Source: DAOQVR01 sp035341665
GTDB lineage: Bacteria > Chloroflexota > Anaerolineae > JAAYZQ01
NCBI GenBank assembly: GCA_035341665.1
Contig: DAOQVR010000013.1
Coordinates: 66,856 to 130,855 of the forward strand
Direction: 5' to 3'
Length of the DNA stretch: 64,000 nt
Shown: piece after piece, positions 32,517 through 42,613 of the stretch
How the letters are laid out: each line of letters starts with the position of its first letter
How positions within the stretch are numbered: the first letter of the stretch is position 1
Notes under the pieces: generated by a model
Databases searched by the model: none
What the model saw: the letters and a program-made list of their open reading frames with translations, nothing else
Told to the model about the DNA's origin: nothing
Translations under genes and position numbers: made by a program

Positions 32517-35211
32517 GTTCCCCCTCCTGCTCTTTTCCGCCGGCCAGCGGAAGGGCGACGGTCACAATGGTCCCACCGCCGGGACGGTTCTTGGCAACGA
32601 TCTGCCCATGGTGGGCTTCCACCAGGCCCTTGCTGATCGACAGGCCCAGTCCGGTCCCGGTCACGCTTTCCGGCCGCTGTACCCGGTAGAACTTTTCAAA
32701 GACGCGCACCAGATCCTCGGACGGAATGCCGGTGCCGTGGTCGGCGACGTCAAGCACGATCTCGTCGCCGGATGTGTGTGCACGGATGAGGATGGGTGCG
32801 GCAGGAGCTGAGTACTTGAGCGCGTTGTCGATCAAGTTGACCAGGACGTGCACCATCAGCGCAAAGTCCAGCGGCACCAGGGGGAGGCCGGCCGGAATGT
32901 CGATCTCGACCGGGCGCTCGCCCAGCCGCTCACCGACCTGTCGCAGCGCTGCCCCGATCACGTCCTGTACGTCTCGCAGCTCGAGCTTGACCTTGACGGC
33001 GCCAGCCTCCAGCCGCGTCATGTCGAGCAGGTTCCCGACCAGCCGGTTGAGGCGTCCTGCCTCTTCTGCCGCGGTTTCCAGCAAAATGCGTCGCGCCTCG
33101 TCGTCCGGCTCCACGCCTTTCTCCAGCAGCGTGCTGAGGGCCCCGGTGATCGACACCAAGGGCGTGCGCAGGTCGTGCGAGATCGAGTTGAGAAGCGCGG
33201 ACTGGAGCTTGTCCGCAGCCTCGAGGAGCTGCACCTGGCCCGCAGCCTCGACCAGGTAGACGCGCTCAATCGCCACGGCCGTCAGGCTGGCAAACGCCTC
33301 CAATAGCCGGCGCTGATCGGGTGTGAGATAGCGGGGTGTCTCGGCAGCCCAGACACCCAGCACACCCACTTTCCCTCTCGCCGTGATCAGCGGCAAATAG
33401 CGCAGGCCGGCAGCCGGGAGGGTATCGGTCCCTCTGCCGGCCGGCTGACCATGGTCGAAGGCCCAAGTCGCCACGGCCATCTCGTGCTCGTCGAGCGTCG
33501 AACCGGGCGCAGGCGTGTGAAGATCGAGGGCAGGCTCTCCCTTTCCCGCCGGCAGGAGGATCGCCACATCCCTGCCCAGCGTCTGGCTGACGTTCGCACT
33601 CACGGCCCGGACGATGGACTCCATGTCGGCGGCTACGGCCAGGTCGCGGCTGAATGCGTACAGCGCCGTCGTGTCCCGCTCTCGGCTGCGGGTGGCTTCG
33701 AACTGCTCCTGGACGCGCGCCGTCAGGTTGCTGATCAGCAGACCGACAATCAGGAGCCCCATGAAGGTGAAGACGTACTCCACCTGGGATACCGCCAGCG
33801 TCAGGTAGGGTGGGACGAAGAAAAAGTCAAAGACCAGCACGCTGAGGATCGCAGCCAACACGGCGGGGCCGCGCCCGAGATAGAGGGCGGCCAGCACGAC
33901 CACCAGAAGATAAATCATGACGAGGTTGGTCGGTGCGAGAAAGCGATGCATGACACTGCTCAGCAGGCTGCCCAACAGCACAAAGAGCACAGCCTGAAGG
34001 TAGCGCTGCCAGGGCGGATGAGGGCGCCACTGCTCGACCCCGGCGGGCCTGTTCAGCGCGTCGTCGCCGCCGATCACATACACATCGAATGGTCCGGCTG
34101 CCTCGACGATCTGGTCCACCACCGAGCCGCGCAGCAGCCGGCGCCAGCGCGGTTCCGCGGATCTGCCGACGACGATCTTGGTCACATTGTGCTGCCTGGC
34201 ATAGTCGACGGCTGTCTCGGCGACCGAGCGGCCGGCCAGGGTCACGGCGTGGCCGCCCAGCTCCTCGGCGACGTGCAGCGTGCGGGCGATCCGATCCTGA
34301 TCCGCCTCGGCCAGGCGCAGCTGGTCCGGGCTCGTGACGTAGAGCGCGGTGAACCCTGCGTTGAGCTCACCTGCCAGGCGTCGGCCTGAGCGGACCAGCC
34401 GTTCACTCTGGGGGCTAGGACTGACGCACACAAGCACATGCTCGCCTGCGGGCCATGGGCCAGGAATGGAACGCACCTGCATGTACGCCCGCATCTGCTC
34501 GTCGACCCGCTGGGCCGCACGCCGCATGGCAAGCTCGCGCAGCGCGGTGAGGTTCCCGGTGCGGAAAAAGTGCCGAATGGCGTAGGCAGATTGCTCGGGG
34601 ACGTAGACTTTGCCTTCCTGAAGCCTGTTCTGCAGCTCGTCAGGCGGCAGGTCCACCAGCTCCAGATCGGTCGCTTCGTCGATCGCCCGGTCGGGGATCG
34701 TCTCGCGCACCCGGACGTCGGTGATCTGCGACACGACGTCGTTGAGGCTTTCCACGTGCTGGATGTTGAGCGTGGTGTAGACGTCGATGCCGGCTGCCAG
34801 GATCTCTTCCACGTCCTGGTAGCGCTTTGGGTGGCGCAGACCGGGCGCATTGGTGTGGGCCAGCTCGTCGATCAGCGCCAACCCGGGGCGGCGCGCCAGG
34901 ACGGCATCCAGATCCAGCTCGGGCAGGAGATGTCCGCGATACTCCACCTGCTTGCAGGGCAGCATCTCCAGCCCCACCAATAGGGACTCGGTCTCGGCCC
35001 GCCCATGCGTCTCGACGCAGGCTGCGACCACGTCGACCCCCGCGGCCAGGCGCTGGTGGGCGGCTTCCAGCATGGCGTAGGTCTTGCCCACGCCGGCGGC
35101 GTAGCCGAGAAAGATCTTGAGCCTCCCGCGGGCTTTCTGCCGCATGTCGGCCTGGACGCGCGACAGCAGTTGGTCTGGATCGGGGCGCTGAGGAGACAGC
35201 CGCTCGCTCAT
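32503..35211 (-). CDS. kdpD: KdpD sensor histidine kinase
   Basis: A 902-residue K+-responsive sensor kinase. Order: KdpD domain with Walker A GYAAGVGKT (37-44) and Walker B ALIDELAHTNAPG, a universal-stress-type domain (about 250-370), four membrane helices (about 395-500), a GAF domain (about 540-660), HisKA with His679 (SISHDLRTPL) and a HATPase domain (VADHGTGIP, TGLGLSISKG). All catalytic parts are present. It begins 6 bases after the stop of the kdpC remnant, showing that it once sat at the end of a kdpFABCDE operon. Confidence 0.95.
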   Translation of the reverse strand: MSERLSPQRPDPDQLLSRVQADMRQKARGRLKIFLGYAAGVGKTYAMLEAAHQRLAAGVDVVAACVETHGRAETESLLVGLEMLPCKQVEYRGHLLPELDLDAVLARRPGLALIDELAHTNAPGLRHPKRYQDVEEILAAGIDVYTTLNIQHVESLNDVVSQITDVRVRETIPDRAIDEATDLELVDLPPDELQNRLQEGKVYVPEQSAYAIRHFFRTGNLTALRELAMRRAAQRVDEQMRAYMQVRSIPGPWPAGEHVLVCVSPSPQSERLVRSGRRLAGELNAGFTALYVTSPDQLRLAEADQDRIARTLHVAEELGGHAVTLAGRSVAETAVDYARQHNVTKIVVGRSAEPRWRRLLRGSVVDQIVEAAGPFDVYVIGGDDALNRPAGVEQWRPHPPWQRYLQAVLFVLLGSLLSSVMHRFLAPTNLVMIYLLVVVLAALYLGRGPAVLAAILSVLVFDFFFVPPYLTLAVSQVEYVFTFMGLLIVGLLISNLTARVQEQFEATRSRERDTTALYAFSRDLAVAADMESIVRAVSANVSQTLGRDVAILLPAGKGEPALDLHTPAPGSTLDEHEMAVATWAFDHGQPAGRGTDTLPAAGLRYLPLITARGKVGVLGVWAAETPRYLTPDQRRLLEAFASLTAVAIERVYLVEAAGQVQLLEAADKLQSALLNSISHDLRTPLVSITGALSTLLEKGVEPDDEARRILLETAAEEAGRLNRLVGNLLDMTRLEAGAVKVKLELRDVQDVIGAALRQVGERLGERPVEIDIPAGLPLVPLDFALMVHVLVNLIDNALKYSAPAAPILIRAHTSGDEIVLDVADHGTGIPSEDLVRVFEKFYRVQRPESVTGTGLGLSISKGLVEAHHGQIVAKNRPGGGTIVTVALPLAGGKEQEGELERE

Positions 35212-35217
35212 CGCCGA

Positions 35218-35520
35218 TCATTGTATCGCATCCAGCGCCAGATTCAAGTGGAGGACGTTGACGCGAGGCTCGCCCAGTATGCCCATCAGCCGGCCGGCGG
35301 TGCAGAGGCGGACCAGCGCCTCGACACCCTTCTCGGACAAGCCCCTCTCCCGTGCCACGCGGGGCACCTGGCAGGGAGCAGCGGCGACGCTAATGTGCGG
35401 GTCCAGGCCGCTGGCCGAATCCGTGACCAGGTCGATGGGGATCGGCCCGGCGTTGCCCGGATCGGCTGCTCGCGGGGCTGCGTGCCGGGCTATACGCCCC
35501 AGGTTGCCGGCTTGACGACT
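35218..35520 (-). pseudogene. kdpC: kdpC remnant, C-terminal half only
   Basis: The frame ending just before kdpD reads ADPGNAGPIPIDLVTDSASG, LDPHIS, QVPRVARERGLSE and LGEPRVNVLHLNLALDAI, the C-terminal half of the KdpC subunit of the K+-transporting ATPase. The N-terminal membrane helix and first half are missing, and kdpA/kdpB are absent from this side. A start at 35553 would lack a membrane anchor, so it is probably non-functional. The left boundary is approximate. The remnant explains why kdpDE remain here. Confidence 0.8.
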
Positions 35521-35674
35521 CCTTGACCTGCTCGGTGCAGCTCTTGAGCCCATCTAGAACCTGTCCCGGGTATACTGTCTTCCGTGTCAGGGCCCGACTG
35601 AGCAACCAGGCGGACCCTGTCGTTGTTGGAGAGAGCCAGCGGAGAACTTGGTGCCTGATGCCGGGTGCCCGATC

Positions 35675-35689
35675 GGTGCGAACCGCACC
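35675..35689. promoter_or_regulatory. 6-bp dyad upstream of kimA
   Basis: GGTGCG-AAC-CGCACC is a perfect 6+3+6 inverted repeat ending just before the AGGAG ribosome site of kimA. It shares the GGTGCG/CGCACC arms with the palindrome array at 28841-28915. It could be an operator or a hairpin that affects translation. No c-di-AMP riboswitch pattern is visible in the ~150-base gap. A TATACT lies at 35571-35576 with no convincing -35. Confidence 0.4.
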
Positions 35690-35701
35690 AGGAGTGGTGG
35701 G

Positions 35702-37654
35702 ATGTCGACCATTACGGTGGATGGGAAGCGAGGAACTGCGGTAATGACCATGGAGGCGGAGTATACCCCTCCACGCTCATGGCGCACGTGGCTGATCGGG
35801 CGCCCATTGGCGACTGCCGACGCGCCAAACCAGGCAATCAGCAAGATTGTCGGCTTGGCGGTATTTGCCTCCGATGCGCTCTCCTCCACAGCCTACGCCA
35901 CCCAGGAGATCTTGGTCGTCCTCGCCTTTGTCGGAACCTCCGCCCTGGGGCTGTCTCTCCCTATCGCCGTGGCCATCGTGGCGCTCCTGACCATCATTAC
36001 CCTCTCCTACGAGCAGACCATCCATGCCTATCCCGGAGGAGGCGGCGCCTACATTGTTGCCCGCGACAACCTGGGCGAGCTTCCCGCACAGATGGCCGGC
36101 GCTGCGTTGCTTACCGACTATATCCTGACCGTGGCCGTGTCCATCTCGTCGGGCGTGGCCCAGATCACGTCGGCGTTTCCCTCTCTGTATCCATTCCGGG
36201 TCTGGATGGCCGTGGGCCTGGTTCTCTTCGTCATGCTCATCAACCTGCGCGGCGTCAAAGAGTCGGGCACATTCTTCGCGCTGCCAACCTACTTCTTCTT
36301 GGCGATGATGTTCATGACGGTCGGCACCGGGCTGGTGCAGTACCTGACCGGGGCACTCAGCCTGGTCGTTGACCCACCGGCGATGGAGCGGCTGCATGAA
36401 GCCCGGGCCATCTCGCTGTTCCTGATCCTCCGTGCCTTTGCCAGCGGCACAACGGCTCTGACCGGGGTCGAGGCCATCTCCAACGGCATCCCTGCCTTCA
36501 AGGAGCCGCGCAGCCGCAACGCTGGCCTCACGCTCATCTGGATGTCGGCCATCTTGGGAGCGCTGTTCCTCGGCATCACGTTGCTGGCCGGGCGCATCGG
36601 CGCCATACCCTCGGAACAGGAGACGGTGATCTCGCAATTGGCGCGCACCGCCTTCTCCGGACGGGGTGCGCTCTATCTGGGTGTGATGTCTGCGACGACC
36701 CTGATCTTGGTCATGGCTGCCAACACGTCGTTTGCCGACTTTCCAAGGCTGAGTGCTCTGGCTGCAGCCGACGGCTACCTGCCCCGCCAGCTCACCTACC
36801 GCGGCAGCCGCCTGGTCTATTCGCGCGGCATCATGGCCCTGGCGGTGATCGCGTCGGGCCTGATCATTGTCTTCCGGGCCAGCGTCACTGCCCTGATCCC
36901 GCTGTATGCCATCGGGGTCTTCCTCTCCTTCACCCTGTCGCAGGCTGGAATGGCCCGCCGTTGGCGCAAGATCGGTCGCCTGGAGCCGGGGCAAGAGGTC
37001 AAGGAGCGCGGCTCGACTCTCCGCCCGGAGAGTGGGTGGCGCTTGAAGATGGCCATCAACGGCTTCGGTGCCCTGTGCACGGCGGTTGTGATGCTGGTCT
37101 TTGCCTCCACCAAGTTCATCGACGGTGCCTGGATCGTCGTTCTGCTCATGCCGACCTTGGTGTTCATCTTCTCGCGCATCCACCGTCACTATCAGAGTCT
37201 GGCGGCCGATCTGTCGCTCGAGAGTCACCTAACCCCGCCTCCGTCGGCACCGCGCCACAGGGTGATCCTGCCGATTAGCGGTGTGCACCAAGGCACTCTC
37301 AAGGCGCTGGGCTACGCGCGGGCCCTCTCGGACGACGTCACCGCCGTCCACGTATCGATGGATCCGGCCGACGCAGAGAGGATCAAGGACAAATGGGATA
37401 CGTGGGGTGAGGGGGTCCGCTTGGTGATCCTGGACTCGCCCTACCGACTGGTTCTCGAACCTCTGCTTGGCTACATCGAGAAGCTGGTCGCCCAGGGGCA
37501 ACCCAACGCGCTCATCACCATCGTGGTTCCGCAGTTCGTACCGCGCCACTGGTGGCACAACCTGCTGCACACCCAGGCCGCCCTCATGCTGCGCATGGCG
37601 CTCCTCTCCAAGCCGGGGGTCACGGTCACCGACGTTCCTTATCATGTGCGCTGA
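35702..37654 (+). CDS. kimA: KimA-type APC-family potassium importer
   Basis: A 650-residue, 12-helix APC-superfamily protein with a C-terminal cytoplasmic domain, the layout of KimA (YdaO). Characteristic N-terminal sequence is SKIVGLAVFASDALSSTAYATQEIL, then SYEQTIHAYPGGGGAYIVARDNLG and a LTGVEAISNGIPAFKEPRSRNA segment. KimA is a proton-coupled K+ importer in Bacillus subtilis. The start at ATG 35702 is chosen because AGGAG lies 7 bases upstream, whereas the longer in-frame start at 35648 has none. It is divergent from the kdpC remnant and kdpDE, so it may replace the lost Kdp pump. Confidence 0.88.
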   Translation: MSTITVDGKRGTAVMTMEAEYTPPRSWRTWLIGRPLATADAPNQAISKIVGLAVFASDALSSTAYATQEILVVLAFVGTSALGLSLPIAVAIVALLTIITLSYEQTIHAYPGGGGAYIVARDNLGELPAQMAGAALLTDYILTVAVSISSGVAQITSAFPSLYPFRVWMAVGLVLFVMLINLRGVKESGTFFALPTYFFLAMMFMTVGTGLVQYLTGALSLVVDPPAMERLHEARAISLFLILRAFASGTTALTGVEAISNGIPAFKEPRSRNAGLTLIWMSAILGALFLGITLLAGRIGAIPSEQETVISQLARTAFSGRGALYLGVMSATTLILVMAANTSFADFPRLSALAAADGYLPRQLTYRGSRLVYSRGIMALAVIASGLIIVFRASVTALIPLYAIGVFLSFTLSQAGMARRWRKIGRLEPGQEVKERGSTLRPESGWRLKMAINGFGALCTAVVMLVFASTKFIDGAWIVVLLMPTLVFIFSRIHRHYQSLAADLSLESHLTPPPSAPRHRVILPISGVHQGTLKALGYARALSDDVTAVHVSMDPADAERIKDKWDTWGEGVRLVILDSPYRLVLEPLLGYIEKLVAQGQPNALITIVVPQFVPRHWWHNLLHTQAALMLRMALLSKPGVTVTDVPYHVR

Positions 37655-37870
37655 ACTCCAAACGAACTGAACGCCGATCTCGACCCAGTCCAGGGAACCT
37701 TCGGCGCCGCTGGTCGCACTCATGAGTCGGGCCCGCGAGCACGGTATGGCAGCCCAATCGAAGCTTGTTGTGTGCCCTGAGCCTGAACGACCTGCGCCAA
37801 TTCGTCCCGCCGTCACCCCATGGTTGACCATCATCGGAGTGCTTTGCGAGCAAGGGCTCTCGGGCCGAGT

Positions 37871-37899
37871 TTGACTTCCTTCTGATCCGCCGCTATAAT
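37871..37899 (+). promoter_or_regulatory. sigma-70 promoter of the multi-PAS/GAF kinase operon
   Basis: TTGACT (37871-37876), a 17 bp spacer and TATAAT (37894-37899) lie 22 bases before the ATG at 37922, which follows AAGGAGGT. The 215 bases between kimA and this promoter contain nothing recognisable. Confidence 0.8.
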
Positions 37900-37921
37900 G
37901 CTCTCAACAAGGAGGTGCGTC

Positions 37922-40900
37922 ATGACACCCTTGCCCGACCCGGCCCCGCTCGGGTCCGAACGAATTGTCACGACGCAGGCGGAGGAGGCGGACCCGGTGC
38001 GGCGGGAGCGCGACTGGCTCTCGGCCGTGCTCGACGCGGCCGGCGCGTTCGTGGTGGTCCTCGACCGCGAGGGCCGGATCGTCCGCTTCAATCGCGCCTG
38101 CGAGGCGGCAACAGGTTTCTCCTTGGAGCACGTGCGCGGCCTCACCCCCTGGAACCTTCTGCTCAGCCCTGAGGAGAGCGGACCGTTGCCCCAGGTCTTC
38201 GAGCAGCTTGACGCTGTCCGATTCCCCGTCGAGCACGAAAGCCACTGGCGGACCAGGGAGCGCGAGTCCCTGCTGATCGCTTGGACCTATACAGCGGTCC
38301 TGGGAGCCGGTGGTACCGTCGACTTCGTCGTCGGCACCGGAGTAGAGATCACCGAGCGCGCACCTGCCGTGGCCCAAGGGGACGCAGGGCTGGAGTTGCT
38401 GCGCGGGGACAACAGGCTCCCGCACGAGGAGATGGCCAAGCGCAGAGTTGCCGAGGAGGCGCTACGGGACACCGAGGGCCACCTGCGTTCACTGATGGAG
38501 AGCGCTGAGAGGTATGCCATTTTCCGACTTGCCGTGGATCCCACTCACCCGTATGGGCTGCGGATCCTTCTTGCCAGCCCGTCGCTCAAGGAGCTGCTGG
38601 GCCTCACCGAGCTTACGGACGTATCCAGCTGGATTGCCAACATCCACCCCGACGACCTGGAACGCGTTGTGAGAGCCAACACCCGTTCCATCGAGACCGG
38701 CACTCTGTTTGACGAGCAGTATCGTGTCCGCCGGCCGCATCCAGGCGAGTGGGGCTGGGTCCACAACCGGTCCATGCCCGTGTTTGATGCGGAAGGCAGG
38801 CTCACTCACTACAACGGGCTCATGGTCGACGTTTCCGAGCAGAAGGCCACTGAACGCACCCTGCAGGCCGTCGCCGAGTTCGAAGACGCAATCGCCGAGG
38901 TGTCGGGCAGCTTCATCAACCTGACGGCCGAGCAGGTGGACGAGGGGATTCAGCGCGCATTGGAGCTGATAGGCACCGCCTATCATGTCGAACGGGCCTA
39001 CGTTTTCCAGTTCTCCGGGGACCGGAGCCTCATGGACTGTACCCACGAGTGGTGCGCGCCGGGAATCGAGCCCCAGATCGATAGGCTGAAAGACCTGCCG
39101 GCCGATCACTTCGCCTGGACGGTTGGGCAGATCGCGCGGTCGCAGGTTGTGCAAGTGCGCTGCGACTCCGACCTGCCGCCAGAAGCCGACGCCGAGCGCG
39201 CAGAGCTCGAGTCGCTCGGCCTTAAGGCACGCATCGTCATTCCCATGGTGTACCACGACGCCCTGGTCGGCTTCGTCGGGTTCGATTCCATGCGGCGTAG
39301 GCTGTGGACGGAGCAGAGCCTGAAGCTCCGGGTGATCGGCGACATCCTTGTGAACGCCCTGGAGCGCAAGCGCTCGCAGGAGATCCAGGTCGGCCAGCAA
39401 CACTTTCTCGAGCTGCTGGCCACCGGCGGCGACTTTTCCGAGACGCTCCAGACGTTGGTTCGCCTCATCGAGGATCAATGGCCGGGGATGCTGGGGCTCA
39501 TCCTGCTGTTGGATGAGGACGGGAAGCACCTGCACATCGGTGCGTCCGTGAGGCTGCCGGCAGACTATGTCCGGTCGATCGAGGGCTTGGAGATTGGGCC
39601 GATGGTGGGCTCATGCGGAACAGCCTGCTATCGGCGCGAGCGCGTGGTCGTCGAGGATACCGCCACCGATCCACGATGGATGGGCCTGCGCGACCTGGCG
39701 CTGCAATACGGCCTGCGCGCCTGCTGGTCTGAGCCAGTCTTCTCGCCCGATCGCAAGGTCGTTGGCACCTTTGCCATGTACTACTGCCAGCCACGCGCGC
39801 CGACGGAAGCCGAGCTGCGGGCCATCGAGATGTGCGCTCACCTCCTAGGGGTGGCCATCGAGCACAGACGGGCGGAGCAGGCCCTGCAGGAGAGCGAGGT
39901 CAAGTTCCGCGGGATCGTTGAGCTGGCCAACGTTGGCATCGCAATCGTCCAGGATGCCCGCTTCCGATTTGTGAATCGGCACTGGGCCGCGATGCTGGGC
40001 TACACCGTCGAGGAGCTGCTCGGCACGGAGTTCATGCCCTACTGCACGCCAGAAGAGCGGGACCGCATCGTGGACTATCACACGCGCAGGACAAGGGGCG
40101 AGCCGGCTCCTACGCGCTATGAAACGGCCATGGTGCACAAGAGTGGTAGCCACGTCTACGCCGAGGTGAGCGTCGGCATGATCCCCTACGAGGGCCGGCA
40201 GGCCACCTTTGTCTTCCTGCGCGACATCACCGAGCAAAAGAACGCCAGCCAGGCGCTTGTCGACGCCTATCGGACGCTGGAGCAGCGAGTCGAGGACCGC
40301 ACACGCGAGCTAAGCACCCTGTTGGAGGTCTCCCAGAAACTGGCCTCTACGTTGGAGTTGGGACCTCTGCTGGGATCGATCCTTGACGAACTCAAGAGCG
40401 TGGTCCGCTGTGAAGGCAGCACAGTCTATGCGCTGGAGGGGGACAAGCTGGTCGCGCGTGCATACCGGGGCCGGATACCCCAGGAGAGAGTGATGAGCCT
40501 GCGCTGGGAGGCCGACAACCCTCTCGATGGCCCTCTCCTCACCGGCCGGAAGCCGGTGCTTGTCGCCGATACCCGCGCCGACAGCCCTGAGGCGGAGGCG
40601 TACCGGGAGTCCCTGGGGGAGCTTCAGGATACCTTGTTCCCTCACATCCGATCCTGGTTGGGGGTTCCGCTGGTCGCCAAGGGCCAGGTGATCGGCAATC
40701 TGACGCTGCACGACAGCCGCCCCAATTTCCTCACCCGAGCTCACGCCGGGTTTTCGATGGCTTTCGCCAACCAGGCTGCCGTTGCCATTGAGAATGCGCG
40801 GCTATACGCGGCAGAGCAACAGCGGAAGACAGAATTGGCCGTGCTCAACTCCATCGCGGCGGTGGTGAGCGGCTCGCTGGACCTGAAAGAGATCCTGAGC

Positions 40901-42613
40901 GCCGCGTTGGGCAAGACCCTGGACGCCACGGCCATGGACTTTGGTACTGCGTACAGCGTGGAGGGCGACGCAGAGCGCACGTTCAGCGGGTCCGAATCCA
41001 GCGCGAACGGTCTCGACACAGCAGGTCAAGACCTTGTGAGGGAGGTGGCCGAGGTGTCCCGGGGGACAAAGAGCCACCCCAGTAGTGCGGACCATCTGCA
41101 ACTGCTGGCGCACCGAGGGGTCTCCGCTGGCTATGCACACCTTGTCCGGCACCTGCCGCTGCCCGGGTCTGCTGCTCTGACCCATATCGGGAAACCGCTT
41201 GTGTGGCTGGTCGAAGAGGTAATCCCGGCTGACACCGACCTGAGGCGAGTGCTGGAGCAAGAAGGATGCCGTCAGGTGGTCACGGTCCCCTTGGTCGCGA
41301 AAAGCAGCCTCGTCGGTGCGATCAATCTGGGCACCCGCACTCCCCGATCGTTCGCTCCCGAGCAGCTCACTCTGCTGGCCGCCATCGGCCAGCAGGTCGG
41401 TCTGGCGGTCGACAATGCGCGCCTGTATGAGGCGCAACAGAGCCGGCGTGAAGAGGCCGAGCGCAGGCGCCGGGTGGCCGAGGGTCTTCGGGATATTCTG
41501 GCCATTCTGAATTCAAACCGCCCGCTGGGAGAGATCCTGGACTACATCGTCACTCACGCGAGCGGTCTTCTCGGCAGCGATGGCACCACCCTCTGCCGGC
41601 TGGACCGCAAGAGCCAGTTGCTGACCATCCAGGCTTCCCACGGGCTGAGCGCCGAGTTCCTCGAGCACATGGCCTTCCAGGTGGGCCGGGTGAGCATCAT
41701 CAGCGAGGCCGTCGTGACCCGGAGGCCCACGGCCACGTCGAACTTGGCCGAACGGCTCGCCCACCCCGATATCCCGGTAGAAGCGAGGGAGATGGCAGCG
41801 CGTTTTTCCGCGACATACCGGACAGTCCTCGCCGTCCCTATCCTCCTCAGGAGTGAGGTCTATGGTGCCCTTGCCCTTTACTACCAGGCTGAGCGCCAGT
41901 TCTCCGATGAGGAAATCAACCTGTCCGTCACCTTCGCCGATCAGGCTGCCCTGGCGATCGAGAATGCCCGCCTGCGAGAGCAAGTCGAACAGGCCGCGGC
42001 CATGCAGGAGCGGGGCCGGCTGGCGCGCGAGCTGCACGATTCGGTGACCCAGTCGCTCTACAGCGTGACGATGTACACGGAGGCGGCTGCTAGGCTCCTG
42101 CCGCCTAGCCTGGAGGCGGCTGCCGAGCACCTGCGCGACGCGCGCGACACGGCGCAGGAGGCACTTCGCGAGATGCGGCTGATGATTTATCAGCTCCGCC
42201 CGCCGGTGCTGGAGAAAGGTGGGCTGGCCGTGGCTCTCCAGGTGCGGCTGGATGCCGTGGAAAGGCGCGGGGGGATGCGGGCCGATCTGATCGTCGAAGG
42301 AGAGGATCGGCTTTCTCCTTCTGTCCAGGCCGAGCTTCACCAGATCGCCCACGAGGCGCTGAACAACGCCCTCAAGCACGCCCATGCCCGGCAGGTCAAG
42401 GTGCACCTGGAGTTCGGCGATGCCGTGGCGCGGTTGGCGGTCCAGGATGATGGGCTGGGTTTCGATCCCGAGGATGCGAAGGCAGGAGGCGGCCTGGGCC
42501 TCCCCGGGATGCGCGAGCGTGCCCAGAAGATCGGCGGCCAGCTCGAGATCGAAAGTGCGCCGGGCCGGGGAGCGCGAATTGTGGTTGAAGTACCTATCGG
42601 AGGAAGAGAATGA
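37922..42613 (+). CDS. multi-PAS/GAF sensor histidine kinase (NarX/DegS class)
   Basis: A 1563-residue cytoplasmic kinase without clear membrane helices. Approximate order: PAS (30-145), PAS (190-305), GAF (330-480), GAF (490-655), PAS (665-780), coiled coil, then three GAF domains (800-960, 985-1160, 1185-1360), a HisKA_3 domain with His1372 (ARELHDSVTQSLYS) and a HATPase_c domain (DDGLGFDPEDA, GGLGLPGMRERA). It should phosphorylate the NarL-type regulator that overlaps its stop by four bases. With six or more input domains it may integrate redox, light or small-molecule signals, which cannot be named from sequence. Confidence 0.9.
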   Translation: MTPLPDPAPLGSERIVTTQAEEADPVRRERDWLSAVLDAAGAFVVVLDREGRIVRFNRACEAATGFSLEHVRGLTPWNLLLSPEESGPLPQVFEQLDAVRFPVEHESHWRTRERESLLIAWTYTAVLGAGGTVDFVVGTGVEITERAPAVAQGDAGLELLRGDNRLPHEEMAKRRVAEEALRDTEGHLRSLMESAERYAIFRLAVDPTHPYGLRILLASPSLKELLGLTELTDVSSWIANIHPDDLERVVRANTRSIETGTLFDEQYRVRRPHPGEWGWVHNRSMPVFDAEGRLTHYNGLMVDVSEQKATERTLQAVAEFEDAIAEVSGSFINLTAEQVDEGIQRALELIGTAYHVERAYVFQFSGDRSLMDCTHEWCAPGIEPQIDRLKDLPADHFAWTVGQIARSQVVQVRCDSDLPPEADAERAELESLGLKARIVIPMVYHDALVGFVGFDSMRRRLWTEQSLKLRVIGDILVNALERKRSQEIQVGQQHFLELLATGGDFSETLQTLVRLIEDQWPGMLGLILLLDEDGKHLHIGASVRLPADYVRSIEGLEIGPMVGSCGTACYRRERVVVEDTATDPRWMGLRDLALQYGLRACWSEPVFSPDRKVVGTFAMYYCQPRAPTEAELRAIEMCAHLLGVAIEHRRAEQALQESEVKFRGIVELANVGIAIVQDARFRFVNRHWAAMLGYTVEELLGTEFMPYCTPEERDRIVDYHTRRTRGEPAPTRYETAMVHKSGSHVYAEVSVGMIPYEGRQATFVFLRDITEQKNASQALVDAYRTLEQRVEDRTRELSTLLEVSQKLASTLELGPLLGSILDELKSVVRCEGSTVYALEGDKLVARAYRGRIPQERVMSLRWEADNPLDGPLLTGRKPVLVADTRADSPEAEAYRESLGELQDTLFPHIRSWLGVPLVAKGQVIGNLTLHDSRPNFLTRAHAGFSMAFANQAAVAIENARLYAAEQQRKTELAVLNSIAAVVSGSLDLKEILSAALGKTLDATAMDFGTAYSVEGDAERTFSGSESSANGLDTAGQDLVREVAEVSRGTKSHPSSADHLQLLAHRGVSAGYAHLVRHLPLPGSAALTHIGKPLVWLVEEVIPADTDLRRVLEQEGCRQVVTVPLVAKSSLVGAINLGTRTPRSFAPEQLTLLAAIGQQVGLAVDNARLYEAQQSRREEAERRRRVAEGLRDILAILNSNRPLGEILDYIVTHASGLLGSDGTTLCRLDRKSQLLTIQASHGLSAEFLEHMAFQVGRVSIISEAVVTRRPTATSNLAERLAHPDIPVEAREMAARFSATYRTVLAVPILLRSEVYGALALYYQAERQFSDEEINLSVTFADQAALAIENARLREQVEQAAAMQERGRLARELHDSVTQSLYSVTMYTEAAARLLPPSLEAAAEHLRDARDTAQEALREMRLMIYQLRPPVLEKGGLAVALQVRLDAVERRGGMRADLIVEGEDRLSPSVQAELHQIAHEALNNALKHAHARQVKVHLEFGDAVARLAVQDDGLGFDPEDAKAGGGLGLPGMRERAQKIGGQLEIESAPGRGARIVVEVPIGGRE

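Noticed and set aside
32503..35211. Plus-strand frames of up to 312 codons across kdpD
   Set aside because: They are mirror images of KdpD, whose Walker, HisKA and HATPase motifs are complete.
35553..35702. A c-di-AMP (ydaO) riboswitch upstream of kimA
   Set aside because: The conserved riboswitch segments are not seen in the ~150-base leader, which is also too short. Only a small dyad is present.
35777..37228. A 483-codon open frame on the minus strand
   Set aside because: It lies entirely antisense to kimA, whose membrane helices and family motifs are clear. Composition is Asp/Gly/Gln/Arg/His-rich, typical of a mirrored frame.
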